Translations under genes and position numbers: made by a program
Notes under the pieces: generated by a model
What the model saw: the letters and a program-made list of their open reading frames with translations, nothing else
Databases searched by the model: none
Told to the model about the DNA's origin: nothing
In this document: in pieces, positions 43,308 through 53,421 of the stretch
How positions within the stretch are numbered: the first letter of the stretch is position 1
Layout: every line of letters begins with the position of its first letter
Assembly (NCBI GenBank): GCA_036490215.1
Contig: DASXEH010000096.1
Location: forward strand, 4,676-68,675
Origin: JASHSH01 sp036490215
Lineage (GTDB): Bacteria > Pseudomonadota > Alphaproteobacteria > Rhodospirillales > Magnetospirillaceae
Direction of reading: 5' to 3'
DNA length: 64,000 nt

Positions 43308-43350
43308 GGCAGATCGCGCTAAAATAGGCCGATCACCGAAGGAACATAGT

Positions 43351-43815
43351 ATGAGCGATCCGACCCTATCTCATCTCACCCAGCTCGGCCGTCCCGTCGA
43401 GACCCCCGCCAATCCGGATGACGCGGTACTCGAAGCCGTGCCCAATCCGCAGCAGGGCACGCTGTATCTGGTGCGCTTCACCGCACCCGAATTCACCTCG
43501 CTGTGTCCGATCACCGGTCAGCCCGATTTCGCGCATCTGGTGATCGACTACGTGCCCGATGCGCTGCTGGTGGAATCTAAATCTCTCAAACTGTTCCTCA
43601 ACAGTTTCCGCAATCACGGCGCGTTCCACGAAGATTGCACGGTCTCGATCGGCAAGCGGCTGATCGATGCGATCGCGCCCTCCTGGTTGCGTATCGGCGG
43701 CTATTGGTTTCCGCGCGGCGGCATCCCGATCGACGTGTTCTGGCAGACGGGCAATCCGCCCGATGGCCTGTGGCTGCCCGATCAGGGCGTCGCGCCGTAT
43801 CGCGGCCGCGGCTGA
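43351..43815 (+). CDS. queF: NADPH-dependent 7-cyano-7-deazaguanine reductase QueF
   Basis: Reduces preQ0 to preQ1, the substrate of Tgt. Short (type I) form of 154 residues. Catalytic Cys52 and Asp59 lie in TSLCPITGQPDFA; the QueF signature ESKSLKLFLNSFRNHGAFHEDC follows. GAAGGAAC upstream of ATG. queG starts 3 nt after the stop. Confidence 0.97.
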   Translation: MSDPTLSHLTQLGRPVETPANPDDAVLEAVPNPQQGTLYLVRFTAPEFTSLCPITGQPDFAHLVIDYVPDALLVESKSLKLFLNSFRNHGAFHEDCTVSIGKRLIDAIAPSWLRIGGYWFPRGGIPIDVFWQTGNPPDGLWLPDQGVAPYRGRG

Positions 43816-43818
43816 GCC

Positions 43819-44952
43819 ATGAGTGAGGCGGGTGCTGCTCTGAAGGAGCGCATCCGCGCCCAGGCCTTGGCGCTCGGTTTCTCGGCCGTGCAATTCGCCT
43901 CGGCCGAGACCGATCCCAAGCTCGATCGCGACTTCAACGCCTATATCGCCGATGGCCGCCATGGCGACATGGACTGGTTGGCGCGTACGCCCGAACGCCG
44001 CACCTCGCCCCAAGGTCTGTGGCCCGAGGCGAAAAGCGTGATCGTGCTGGGCGACAATTACGGACCCGCCACCGATCCGCGCGCCTCGCTCGACGATCCC
44101 ACGCGCGGCACGATCAGCGTCTATGCGCGCAGCCGCGATTATCACGATGTGATGAAGAAAAAGCTGAAGGCCCTGGCGCGCTGGCTGGCCGAGCACGAAG
44201 GCGCCGAGGTGAAAGTCTTCGTCGATACAGCGCCGGTGATGGAGAAGCCGCTGGCCCAGCGTGCTGGATTGGGTTGGCAGGGGCGGCACACCAATCTCGT
44301 CTCGCGGCAATTCGGCTCGTGGTTGTTTCTCGGCGAGGTGTTCACCACGCTCGATCTGCCGCCCGACGCAGCCGAGACCGATCACTGCGGCTCGTGCCAT
44401 GACTGCGAGCCCGCCTGTCCCACCGGTGCGCTGGTCGATGGCCGTATCGAGCCGCGGCGCTGCATCTCCTATCAGACCATCGAGAACAAGGGGCACATCC
44501 CACGCGAGTTGCGCGCTCATTTCGGCAACCGCATCTATGGCTGCGACGATTGTCTGGCTGCGTGCCCGTGGAACAAGTTCGCGTCGCCGACAGCCGAGAC
44601 GAGCTATGTCGCGCGTGCCGATCTCGATGGGCCGCTGTTGGCCGATCTTGCGCGTCTCGACGACGCGGCCTTTCGCGCGATGTTCTCCGGCTCGCCGATC
44701 AAACGCCTCGGCCGGGACCGCTTCCTGCGCAATGTGCTGATCGCCATCGGCAACAGCGGCCGCACTGAGTTGGTGGGCGTCGCTATCGCCCTCTTGAACG
44801 ATGCGTCGCCGCTGGTGCGCGCGATGGCCGTCTGGGCGGCGCGGCGGCTTCTGCCCGACACCGAGATCGCGCCGCTGGCGATACGCTATCGCAGCGGTGA
44901 GACCGATCCCGATGTTCAGGCGGAGTGGACGGCCCAGGCGCCGCGCTTATAG
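43819..44952 (+). CDS. queG: Epoxyqueuosine reductase QueG
   Basis: Cobalamin-dependent enzyme for the last queuosine step, 377 residues. Two 4Fe-4S cluster motifs are present: CGSCHDCEPACPTGAL and CDDCLAACPWNKF (the first Cys of this pair comes earlier in RRCISYQT). HEAT-like C-terminal repeats follow (LLNDASPLVRAMAVWAARRL). Its B12 need links it loosely to the cobalt and adenosyltransferase genes in the window. Last gene of the operon; 6 nt overlap with the converging SDR gene. Confidence 0.96.
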   Translation: MSEAGAALKERIRAQALALGFSAVQFASAETDPKLDRDFNAYIADGRHGDMDWLARTPERRTSPQGLWPEAKSVIVLGDNYGPATDPRASLDDPTRGTISVYARSRDYHDVMKKKLKALARWLAEHEGAEVKVFVDTAPVMEKPLAQRAGLGWQGRHTNLVSRQFGSWLFLGEVFTTLDLPPDAAETDHCGSCHDCEPACPTGALVDGRIEPRRCISYQTIENKGHIPRELRAHFGNRIYGCDDCLAACPWNKFASPTAETSYVARADLDGPLLADLARLDDAAFRAMFSGSPIKRLGRDRFLRNVLIAIGNSGRTELVGVAIALLNDASPLVRAMAVWAARRLLPDTEIAPLAIRYRSGETDPDVQAEWTAQAPRL

Positions 44953-45693
44953 CTCCTGGCGCGTGGGCCGGAACAGGATTTCGTTGATGTCGATATCCGC
45001 CGGCTGTTCGATGGCGAAGGCCACCGCGCGCGCAAATGAATCCGCCGGGATCGCGACATCGGCATAGAACTGCTTGATGCGCTGCGCCGTCTCGGCGTCT
45101 TTCACGCTATCGGGCAATTCCGATTCCACCGCGCCGGGCGAGATGATCGTGGTGCGAATGTCATAGGGCTTCATCTCCATCCGCAGCCCTTCCGAGAGCG
45201 CGCGCACCGCATGCTTGGTCGCGGCATAGACCGACGAGCCTTGGCGCACTTTATGGCCGGCGACCGACGAGACATTGATGATATGGCCGGACTTGCGCGG
45301 GATCATATGCGGCAGCGCGGCGGCGATGCCGTAGAGCACGCCCTTGATATTGACGTCGATCATCCGGTCCCATTCGTCGATACGCGCCTTTTCCAGGAGC
45401 GACTGCGGCATCAGCCCGGCATTGTTGATCATCACATCGATGCGGCCATAGGTCTGCACCGCGATATCGATCAATTTCTTGACCTGCGCCGCGTCGGCAA
45501 CGTCGGTCGTGACCGCCAAAGCCTTGCCACCTTTCGCGGTCAAGCCGTCGACCAGGCTTTTGAGACGGTCGGCGCGCCGCGCGCCGAGAACGACCGTTGC
45601 GCCCTTCGCAGAAAGAAGCCGCGCCGCCGCCTCGCCCAACCCGCTGCTCGCGCCGGTGATGACGATGACCTTGCCTTCGATATTCGCGCTCAT
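44947..45693 (-). CDS. Short-chain dehydrogenase/reductase
   Basis: NAD(P)-dependent classical SDR of 248 residues. Cofactor motif TGASSGLGEAAARLL (about 13-27), NNAG in INNAGLMP, Ser in NVSSVAGHK, and the active-site YAATK. R-A-R-R after the second strand (LGARRADRLK) suggests NADPH. Third gene of a minus-strand set (CMD family, aldo/keto reductase, SDR) opposite a LysR regulator. Substrate unknown. Confidence 0.92.
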   Translation of the reverse strand: MSANIEGKVIVITGASSGLGEAAARLLSAKGATVVLGARRADRLKSLVDGLTAKGGKALAVTTDVADAAQVKKLIDIAVQTYGRIDVMINNAGLMPQSLLEKARIDEWDRMIDVNIKGVLYGIAAALPHMIPRKSGHIINVSSVAGHKVRQGSSVYAATKHAVRALSEGLRMEMKPYDIRTTIISPGAVESELPDSVKDAETAQRIKQFYADVAIPADSFARAVAFAIEQPADIDINEILFRPTRQEL

Positions 45694-45721
45694 CTTCTCG
45701 ATCCTTTTGTCGTCGCCCGGC

Positions 45722-46714
45722 CTAGCGGTTGATCATCTTCTGCTGCTGTTCGTTATAGCGGTGCCCTTCGATCGGCACCGCGGCGACGGCATCGGTGATC
45801 TCCTTGAGATCCTGCGCCGACAGTTTCACATCTGCCGCGCCGATATTCTCTTCGAGACGATGCAGCTTCGTGGTGCCGGGAATCGGCACGATCCACGGTT
45901 TTTGCGACAACAGCCAGGCCAGCGCGATCTGAGCCGATGTCACCTTTTTCGCCGATGCGAGCCGGCCCAGCAGATCGACCAGGCTCTGGTTGGCCTTGAG
46001 AGCGGCGGCCGAAAAGCGCGGGTTGGTGGCGCGGAAGTCGGTGCTGCCGAAGGTCGTGTCGGCAGAGATTGCGCCGGTCAGGAATCCGCGGCCCAGCGGG
46101 CTGAAAGGCACGAAACCGATACCCAGTTCTTCGAGTGTCGGCAGAACCTGCTCCTCCGGCTCGCGCCACCACAGCGAATATTCGCTCTGCAGCACCGTTA
46201 TCGGCTGCACCGCATGGGCGCGGCGGATCGTCTGTGCGCCGGCCTCGGACAGGCCGAAATGCTTCACCTTGCCTTCGCGGATCAAATCCTTCACCGCGCC
46301 GGCCACATCCTCGATCGGCACATTCGGATCGACGCGGTGCTGATAGAAGAGATCGATCACATCGGTCTTGAGCCGCTTCAGCGACGCTTCGGCGACTTCT
46401 TTGATATGGGCAGGGCGGCTGTCGACCCCGCTATTCTTTTTGGTCTCGGGATCGATCTTGAAGCCGAATTTGGTGGCGATCACGACTTGGTTGCGCACGG
46501 GCGCCAGCGCTTCGCCGACCAACTCCTCATTGACGAACGGTCCGTAGACTTCGGCCGTATCGAAGAAGGTGACGCCACGCTCGACCGCGCCGCGAATCAC
46601 GGCAATACCGGCCTGCTTGTCGAGCGGCGTGCCGTAGGCGGTGCTCAGCCCCATGCAGCCCAGCCCGATGGCCGAGACTTCGAGGCCGCCATTGCCGATT
46701 TTACGCTTTTGCAT
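45722..46714 (-). CDS. Aldo/keto reductase
   Basis: TIM-barrel NADPH-dependent oxidoreductase of 330 residues, AKR13/YajO-like. Seen: GLGCMGLSTAYG, FFDTAEVYGPFVNEELVGEAL (catalytic Asp and Tyr), KFGF (catalytic Lys), YQHRVDPNVPIEDV and the C-terminal IPGTTKLHRLEENIGA. The start overlaps the end of the CMD-family gene by 14 nt, so the two are co-translated. Confidence 0.93.
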   Translation of the reverse strand: MQKRKIGNGGLEVSAIGLGCMGLSTAYGTPLDKQAGIAVIRGAVERGVTFFDTAEVYGPFVNEELVGEALAPVRNQVVIATKFGFKIDPETKKNSGVDSRPAHIKEVAEASLKRLKTDVIDLFYQHRVDPNVPIEDVAGAVKDLIREGKVKHFGLSEAGAQTIRRAHAVQPITVLQSEYSLWWREPEEQVLPTLEELGIGFVPFSPLGRGFLTGAISADTTFGSTDFRATNPRFSAAALKANQSLVDLLGRLASAKKVTSAQIALAWLLSQKPWIVPIPGTTKLHRLEENIGAADVKLSAQDLKEITDAVAAVPIEGHRYNEQQQKMINR

Positions 46715-47048
46715 TGCTCATCTCCTCGCTCTTTTCCTCGAAAATCCGTCGCGCAATCGTTAGTGCCGACATGGCGGTCGGCCAGCCCGAATAAAAGGCC
46801 AGATGGGTAATCACCTCGATCAATTCATCGCGGCTGACGCCGTTCTCCAACGCCTTCTTCAAGTGAAATGGCAGTTCATTGCTGCGGTAAAGCGCAACCA
46901 AACTTGCCACTGTGACCAGGCTGCGATCCCGGGGCGATAACCCCGGCCGCTGCCAAATGTCGCCGAATAAGATTTTATCCGTGTGCTCGGCAAGGGCCGG
47001 CGCGATATCGCCGAACGCCTTGCGGGCGGCGGTGGGTTCAGAAGCCAT
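46701..47048 (-). CDS. Carboxymuconolactone decarboxylase (CMD) family protein
   Basis: 115 residues from ATG 47048, which has AAGGAGA in front. The sequence WQRPGLSPRDRSLVTVASLVALYRSNELPFHLKKALENGVSRDELIEVITHLAFYSGWPTAMSAL is the CMD fold typical of gamma-carboxymuconolactone decarboxylases. There is no C-x2-C pair as in AhpD, so peroxidase chemistry is unlikely. First gene of the redox operon, divergent from a LysR gene whose product probably controls it. Confidence 0.88.
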   Translation of the reverse strand: MASEPTAARKAFGDIAPALAEHTDKILFGDIWQRPGLSPRDRSLVTVASLVALYRSNELPFHLKKALENGVSRDELIEVITHLAFYSGWPTAMSALTIARRIFEEKSEEMSNAKA

Positions 47049-47120
47049 GACCGTCTCCTTCAGGACCATCAACCTAGCGGATGCGCGCTCATGCGATTAG
47101 ATGGTACAATCCGCATGTAA

Positions 47121-47139
47121 TTATGAATTGAGCTCATAA
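47121..47139. promoter_or_regulatory. LysR-type operator abutting the regulator's start codon
   Basis: TTATGA-N7-TCATAA, a perfect dyad of the T-N11-A kind, ends exactly one base before the ATG at 47140. It lies in the gap between the LysR gene and the divergent CMD-AKR-SDR operon. Binding would block the regulator's own expression. Confidence 0.6.
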
Positions 47140-48039
47140 ATGCGCCGGGAAACCCTGAACGATCTTCTCGCCTTCCTTGCCGTTGCGCGCGAGGGCAGTT
47201 TCACGCGGGCCGCGGCACAGCTTGGCGTGTCGCAATCGGCGCTCAGCCATACGATCCGCGGGCTCGAGGAACGGCTTGGGCTTCGCCTGCTCGCGCGCAC
47301 CACGCGTCGCGTCGCACCGACGGAAGCCGGCGAGCGGCTGTTGCGCACGCTGGGTCCGCGGCTCGACGATATCGAAGCCGAGCTCGCCGGGCTGAACGAA
47401 TTGCGCGACAAGCCGGCCGGCACGATCCGCATCACCGCCAGCGAACATGCCGCGCAGACGATTCTCTGGCCCGCCGTCGCCAAGCTGTTGCCGCGCTATC
47501 CCGATATCAAGGTCGAGATCATGGTCGACTACGCCCTGACCGATATCGTTGCGGAACGCTACGATGCCGGCGTGCGCACCGGCGACCTGATCGCGAAGGA
47601 CATGATCGCCACACGCATCGGCCCCGATTTACGCACCGCCATCGTCGGCGCGCCGTCCTACTTCAAGACGCGGTCGCACCCGCATACGCCGCAAGATCTC
47701 GCGGAACATAGTTGTATCAATCTACGCCTGCCGACGCGCGGCGGCCTCTATGCGTGGGAGTTCGAGAAGGGCAAACGCGAGGTGCGCGTCCATGTCGATG
47801 GGCAGTTGACCTTCAACAACTTGTCGCTGCGCTTGAACGCGGTGCTGGGTGGCCTGGGGCTGGGCTATTTTCCCGAAGATCAGGTGCAGCCCCATGTCGC
47901 GAAAGGCAAGCTTGTGCGCGTTCTGGAAGATTGGTGCGCACCCTATTCGGGCTATCACCTTTACTACCCAAGCCGCCGCCAACCCACGCCGGCCTTCGCG
48001 CTGCTGGTCGAGGCGCTGCGGTATCGCGGGAAGATTTAG
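47140..48039 (+). CDS. LysR family transcriptional regulator
   Basis: 299 residues with HTH SFTRAAAQLGVSQSALSHTIRGLEERLGLRLLARTTRRVAPTEAG and a CysB-like effector domain. It resembles the subgroup that guards divergent aldo/keto-reductase and SDR genes. No Shine-Dalgarno is visible before ATG 47140, where the operator sits instead. The last 4 nt overlap the converging lnt gene. Confidence 0.92.
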   Translation: MRRETLNDLLAFLAVAREGSFTRAAAQLGVSQSALSHTIRGLEERLGLRLLARTTRRVAPTEAGERLLRTLGPRLDDIEAELAGLNELRDKPAGTIRITASEHAAQTILWPAVAKLLPRYPDIKVEIMVDYALTDIVAERYDAGVRTGDLIAKDMIATRIGPDLRTAIVGAPSYFKTRSHPHTPQDLAEHSCINLRLPTRGGLYAWEFEKGKREVRVHVDGQLTFNNLSLRLNAVLGGLGLGYFPEDQVQPHVAKGKLVRVLEDWCAPYSGYHLYYPSRRQPTPAFALLVEALRYRGKI

Positions 48040-49601
48040 GCGCCGCGCAGCCGCCGGCCCACGCCCCAGCCGATCAGTCCGGTTGCGGCCATCAGCACCA
48101 GCGCGATGATGTTGCCATGAGCCGCAAAGAAGGTCGGCGGCAAAGCCTGCGGCAGATCGCCATCGAGCACACCGACCGCGCCCAGCGGCAGGCGTGAGAG
48201 CACGCGGCCATAGGGATCGACGAAAGCGGTGATGCCGGTGTTGCCGTTATGGACCATCGGCAACCCTTCCTCGATCGCGCGCAACCGCCCGGCGGCAAAA
48301 TGCTGATAGGGGCCAGCACTCATGCCGAACCAGCCATCATTGGTGATCGTGAGCAGCCATTGCGGCCGGTCGCTGCGGTCGAGCGCGGCGCCGGGGAAAA
48401 TGTCCTCGTAGCAGATCAGCGGACTCACCGGCGGCAGGCCGGGGAGATGCAGGGTGCGTAGGCCCGGGCCGGCGCTGATATCGACCGATCCGGCCGCGAT
48501 ACTATCGAGCGGCAGGATGTGGCGCAGCGGCATGTATTCGCCGAACGGCACGAGATGCGCTTTGTCGTATGTGGCGATGATCTGCGCCTCGGCGGTCACG
48601 GCCTCAAGGCTGTTCCAGACCTGGAAGGGAGTCACGTCGGGCAGGGTCGCTCGCTCAGCACCAGCCAGCAGCAGCCCGCCGGGTGGCACGGCCTGGGCCG
48701 CAACGCCGCGTGCGCCCTGATCCTGGTCGATGAAATAGGGCACCGCCGTCTCGGGCCAGATCACGTCGGTGACCTTGTCGGAACCAGCCGATTTTGAGAG
48801 CGTGATCAGGTCGAGCAGCTCGCGCGGACGATTGGCCGGCGCCCATTTGTCGCGCTCGGGCACCGAGGGCTGCACCAGCCGCAGGCGGATATTGGGTTGG
48901 TTGGGCATGGGCGCGTCGGGAACGCGCGACCATCCCCAGGCTGCGACGAGTGCCAGCACGGTCAGACTGGCGCCGACCGCGCCGGGGCCGATGCGATTGG
49001 GCCGGGCAAGGGCGGCCGGCATCGCGGTGATCGCAACCGACAACAGACTGAGGCCGAAGGCGCCGGCGATCGAGGCAAACTGGACCACAGGGAGCACATC
49101 AACCCAGGCGGTCGCGATCAGGTTCCATGGGAAACCGGTGAAGACCCAATCGCGCAGCCATTCGCTGAAGGCCCAGGCGGCGGCGAGCGCCAGGATGCGC
49201 GCAATGCCTGGGGGCGCGATCTCGCGTGCGATCAATGTGCCGAGACCGACGAAGATCGCCATAAACGCGCCGAGGCCGAGCACGGCGAAGGGAATCATCC
49301 AGCCGAATTTTTCGGGATCGACCAGCAGCGCATAGGCGATCCAATAGACGCCGGCGGCGTGATGGGCCCAGCCGAACCAAAAGCCGGTGCCGAAGGCGCG
49401 CCACCGCGTGTTGGCGCCGTCGAGCATCAGCGCGAGGCCGGAGAAGGCGATCCAGAGCAGCGGCACAAAATTGAGCGGCGGCAGGGTGAGGGTGGCGAGG
49501 ATGCCGAGCGCGATGAGAACGCCGGCGCGGCGCCATCCCGAGAGCGCGCCGAGGCGCGTGGCGCGGTCGCGCCAGACCGCAACCGATCCCGCGAAACTCA
49601 C
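48036..49601 (-). CDS. lnt: Apolipoprotein N-acyltransferase
   Basis: Adds the third acyl chain to lipoproteins in the inner membrane. 521 residues: six to seven N-terminal helices (to about 210) and a nitrilase-like domain. The catalytic triad is visible as Glu in IWPETAVPYF, Lys in YDKAHLVPFGEYMPLR and Cys in PLICYEDIFPG. Last gene of the miaB-lnt operon with 4 nt overlap with corC. The TNT lipoprotein at 12.9 kb is a plausible client. Confidence 0.95.
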   Translation of the reverse strand: MSFAGSVAVWRDRATRLGALSGWRRAGVLIALGILATLTLPPLNFVPLLWIAFSGLALMLDGANTRWRAFGTGFWFGWAHHAAGVYWIAYALLVDPEKFGWMIPFAVLGLGAFMAIFVGLGTLIAREIAPPGIARILALAAAWAFSEWLRDWVFTGFPWNLIATAWVDVLPVVQFASIAGAFGLSLLSVAITAMPAALARPNRIGPGAVGASLTVLALVAAWGWSRVPDAPMPNQPNIRLRLVQPSVPERDKWAPANRPRELLDLITLSKSAGSDKVTDVIWPETAVPYFIDQDQGARGVAAQAVPPGGLLLAGAERATLPDVTPFQVWNSLEAVTAEAQIIATYDKAHLVPFGEYMPLRHILPLDSIAAGSVDISAGPGLRTLHLPGLPPVSPLICYEDIFPGAALDRSDRPQWLLTITNDGWFGMSAGPYQHFAAGRLRAIEEGLPMVHNGNTGITAFVDPYGRVLSRLPLGAVGVLDGDLPQALPPTFFAAHGNIIALVLMAATGLIGWGVGRRLRGA

Positions 49602-50512
49602 GCGGCCCGGTCCGTGTGCTTGGGCAGGTTGCGGACGCGGAGTCGTTTAATCCGGCGTGGATCGGCATCGACGATTTCGAACTCGATGCCGGAAGCGTGT
49701 TTGATCAGCTCGCCGCGCGTCGGCATGCGGCCGGCCAGGAACGAGACCAGGCCGCCGAGCGTGTCGTTGGCCTCGCGCTCTTCCTCGCTGAAGATCGTGC
49801 CGACCCGCTGCTCGAATTCCGTCAACGGCACGCGGGCATCGGCTTCCAGCACGCCATCGTTGCGCGCAACGAAATCGGGATCGGCGTCGGTGTCGTGCTC
49901 GTCCTCGATCTCGCCGGTGATCTGCTCGACCAGATCTTCGATGGTGATCAGCCCGTCGATGCCGCCGTATTCGTCGACGACGAGGGCCATATGCGTGCGC
50001 TTGAGCCGCATCTCGAGCAGCAGGTCGAGTACGCGGATCGAGGGCGCGACATAGAGGATGCGGCGGATGATGCGCGACAGTTGGAACGGCGCATTGGTGC
50101 TCATCAAGGTCAGCGCGTCCTTGATATGGACGAAGCCGACCGCGTCGTCGAGCGTGCCGCGGAACACCGGATAGCGCGAATGGCGCTGATCGTTGATCAA
50201 CGCCACCAGTTCTTCCTTCGAGGTCGAAAGATCGACGGCCACGATATCGGCGCGCGGCACCATCACGTCCTGGGCGGCCACTTCGCGCAGCCGCAGGATG
50301 TTGGCCAGCAGGCGCCGCTCATGGGCATCGATCGGCGCTTCGGTGGATTCGACGCGTTCTTCGATCAGCTCTTCCAGCGTCTCGCGCACCTGCTCCTCGG
50401 CTTCCGAGGGACGCAGGGCGCGCAGCCAATTGCGCACGCGCCGCAATCGGCCGGGCGAGGTGGTGCCGTTCGATCCGCTGCGATGGTCGCCGTTCACGAT
50501 GCTAGCTCCCAT
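49598..50512 (-). CDS. corC: CorC/HlyC family CBS-domain protein
   Basis: 304 residues. Two CBS domains (VMVPRADIVAVDLSTSKEELVALI...; YVAPSIRVLDLLLEMRLKRTHMALVVDEYGGIDGLITIEDLVEQITGEIEDE) precede the CorC_HlyC C-terminal domain (FEQRVGTIFSEEEREANDTLGGLVSFLAGRMPTRGE). No membrane segment. Linked to magnesium/cobalt efflux in enterobacteria; the mechanism is unclear. Overlaps ybeY by 19 nt and lnt by 4 nt. Confidence 0.93.
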   Translation of the reverse strand: MGASIVNGDHRSGSNGTTSPGRLRRVRNWLRALRPSEAEEQVRETLEELIEERVESTEAPIDAHERRLLANILRLREVAAQDVMVPRADIVAVDLSTSKEELVALINDQRHSRYPVFRGTLDDAVGFVHIKDALTLMSTNAPFQLSRIIRRILYVAPSIRVLDLLLEMRLKRTHMALVVDEYGGIDGLITIEDLVEQITGEIEDEHDTDADPDFVARNDGVLEADARVPLTEFEQRVGTIFSEEEREANDTLGGLVSFLAGRMPTRGELIKHASGIEFEIVDADPRRIKRLRVRNLPKHTDRAA

Positions 50513-51006
50513 TCGCTGTCGCCATAGGGATCGTCCACGCCGAGCGTGGCGAGAAGCTTGGTCTCGAGCGCTTCCATCTTGGTCGCGTCCTTCGGCCGAT
50601 CATGATCGTAGCCGCGCAGATGCAGAACGCCGTGAATGACGAGATGGGTCAGGTGATCCTTCAGCGATTTGCCGTCACGCTTCGCCTCGGCCTTGGTCGT
50701 CTCGAAGGCGATCACCACATCGCCCAGCGTAGCTGGCGCGCCTGTGGGCCGCGGTTCGTCGCCGAGCGCGGGGAAGGAGAGGACATTGGTCGGCTTGTCG
50801 ATGCCGCGAAACTGCAGGTTCAAATCGCGCACGATCTTATTGCTGGCAAGCACGATGGAAATCTCCACCGGCCCTTTCACTTTCGCACCGCCTTTCGGCG
50901 CGGGCGCATCGAGCGCCGCGGTGGCCGCGCGTTCGCATACGGATTTCGCGCCGCGCAGCTTGGCCCAGGCCTTGCTCGAAATCGTCACGGCGATGGCGGC
51001 CTTCAT
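50494..51006 (-). CDS. ybeY: Endoribonuclease YbeY
   Basis: Metal-dependent RNase for 16S rRNA maturation and ribosome quality control. 170 residues. The Zn motif HLVIHGVLHLRGYDHDR (H-G-x-LHL-x-G-Y-D-H) is intact and LNLQFRGIDKPTNVLSFP is conserved. Overlaps phoH by 4 nt and corC by 19 nt. Confidence 0.96.
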   Translation of the reverse strand: MKAAIAVTISSKAWAKLRGAKSVCERAATAALDAPAPKGGAKVKGPVEISIVLASNKIVRDLNLQFRGIDKPTNVLSFPALGDEPRPTGAPATLGDVVIAFETTKAEAKRDGKSLKDHLTHLVIHGVLHLRGYDHDRPKDATKMEALETKLLATLGVDDPYGDSEWELAS

Positions 51007-51964
51007 CGTTCGGCCTTCGTTTTGCCGTGCGCGTCATAGGCTCTGACGATCTTCGTCACCAGCCCGTGGCGCACCACGTCGCGGTCGGTGAAGCGGATCA
51101 CGCCGATCTCGCCCATGCCGTTGAGAATGTCGAGCGCATCGACCAGGCCCGAGCGTTGGCCGGCAGGTAGGTCGACCTGCGACGGATCGCCGGTCACCAC
51201 CATGCGCGAATGCTCGCCCAACCGCGTGAGCAGCATCTTCATCTGCACAGGAGTCGTGTTCTGCGCTTCGTCGAGGATGACGAAGGAATTGGCCAGCGTC
51301 CGGCCGCGCATGAAGGCGAGCGGGGCCACTTCGATTTCGCCGGCCTCCAGCTTCTTCGCCACCTGATCGCCCGGCAGCATATCGTGCAGCGCGTCGTAGA
51401 GCGGCCGCAGATAGGGATCGACCTTTTCCTTGAGATCGCCGGGCAGGAAGCCGAGGCGTTCACCCGCTTCCACGGCGGGGCGCGACAGGACGATGCGATC
51501 AACCTCGCCGCTGATCATCATGCTCACCGCCTTGGCGACGGCGAGATAGGTCTTGCCGGTGCCGGCAGGCCCCAAGCCGAACACGAGATCGTGCTTGTCC
51601 ATCGCGCGGATGTATTCGGCCTGCATCGGCGTGCGCGGGCCGATATGCTTGCGCCGGGTGATCAGGGTGATATTGGCATCGGGCGCCGCACCATTGCCCA
51701 TGCGCACGGCGGTATCGACATCCTGCTCGCCGATGTCCTGGCCGTTTTCGAGGCGCTGATAGAGGCCGTCGAGCACATCGCTGGCGCGTTCGACGCTTTC
51801 GGCCGTACCGGTGATGGTCACGCGATTGCCGCGTGAGGCCAAGGCCACGCCCAAGCTGCGCTCGATATGATCGAGATGGGCGTTATGGGGCCCGAACAGC
51901 ATATGGAGAAGCGAATTGTCGGCGAATTCGCGGACGGTTCGCACCTCACCTGACGTTCGATCGC

Positions 51965-51968
<4 letters not shown>
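51003..51968 (-). CDS. phoH: PhoH-like ATPase
   Basis: Predicted RNA-associated P-loop ATPase (YbeZ type), 321 residues. Walker A GPAGTGKTYLAV, a conserved RPAVEAGERLGFLPGDLKEKVDPYLRPLYDAL block and Walker B SFVILDEAQNTTP. It precedes ybeY, with which YbeZ is thought to work in RNA processing. Overlaps miaB and ybeY by 4 nt each. Confidence 0.95.
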
Positions 51969-53353
<1,385 letters not shown>

Positions 53354-53421
53354 GGGGCGGCGCAAGTATCATAGCGCCGAAATATTAGGCAATCCTTTGA
53401 ATCAGCGCGCTTATTCCGGGA

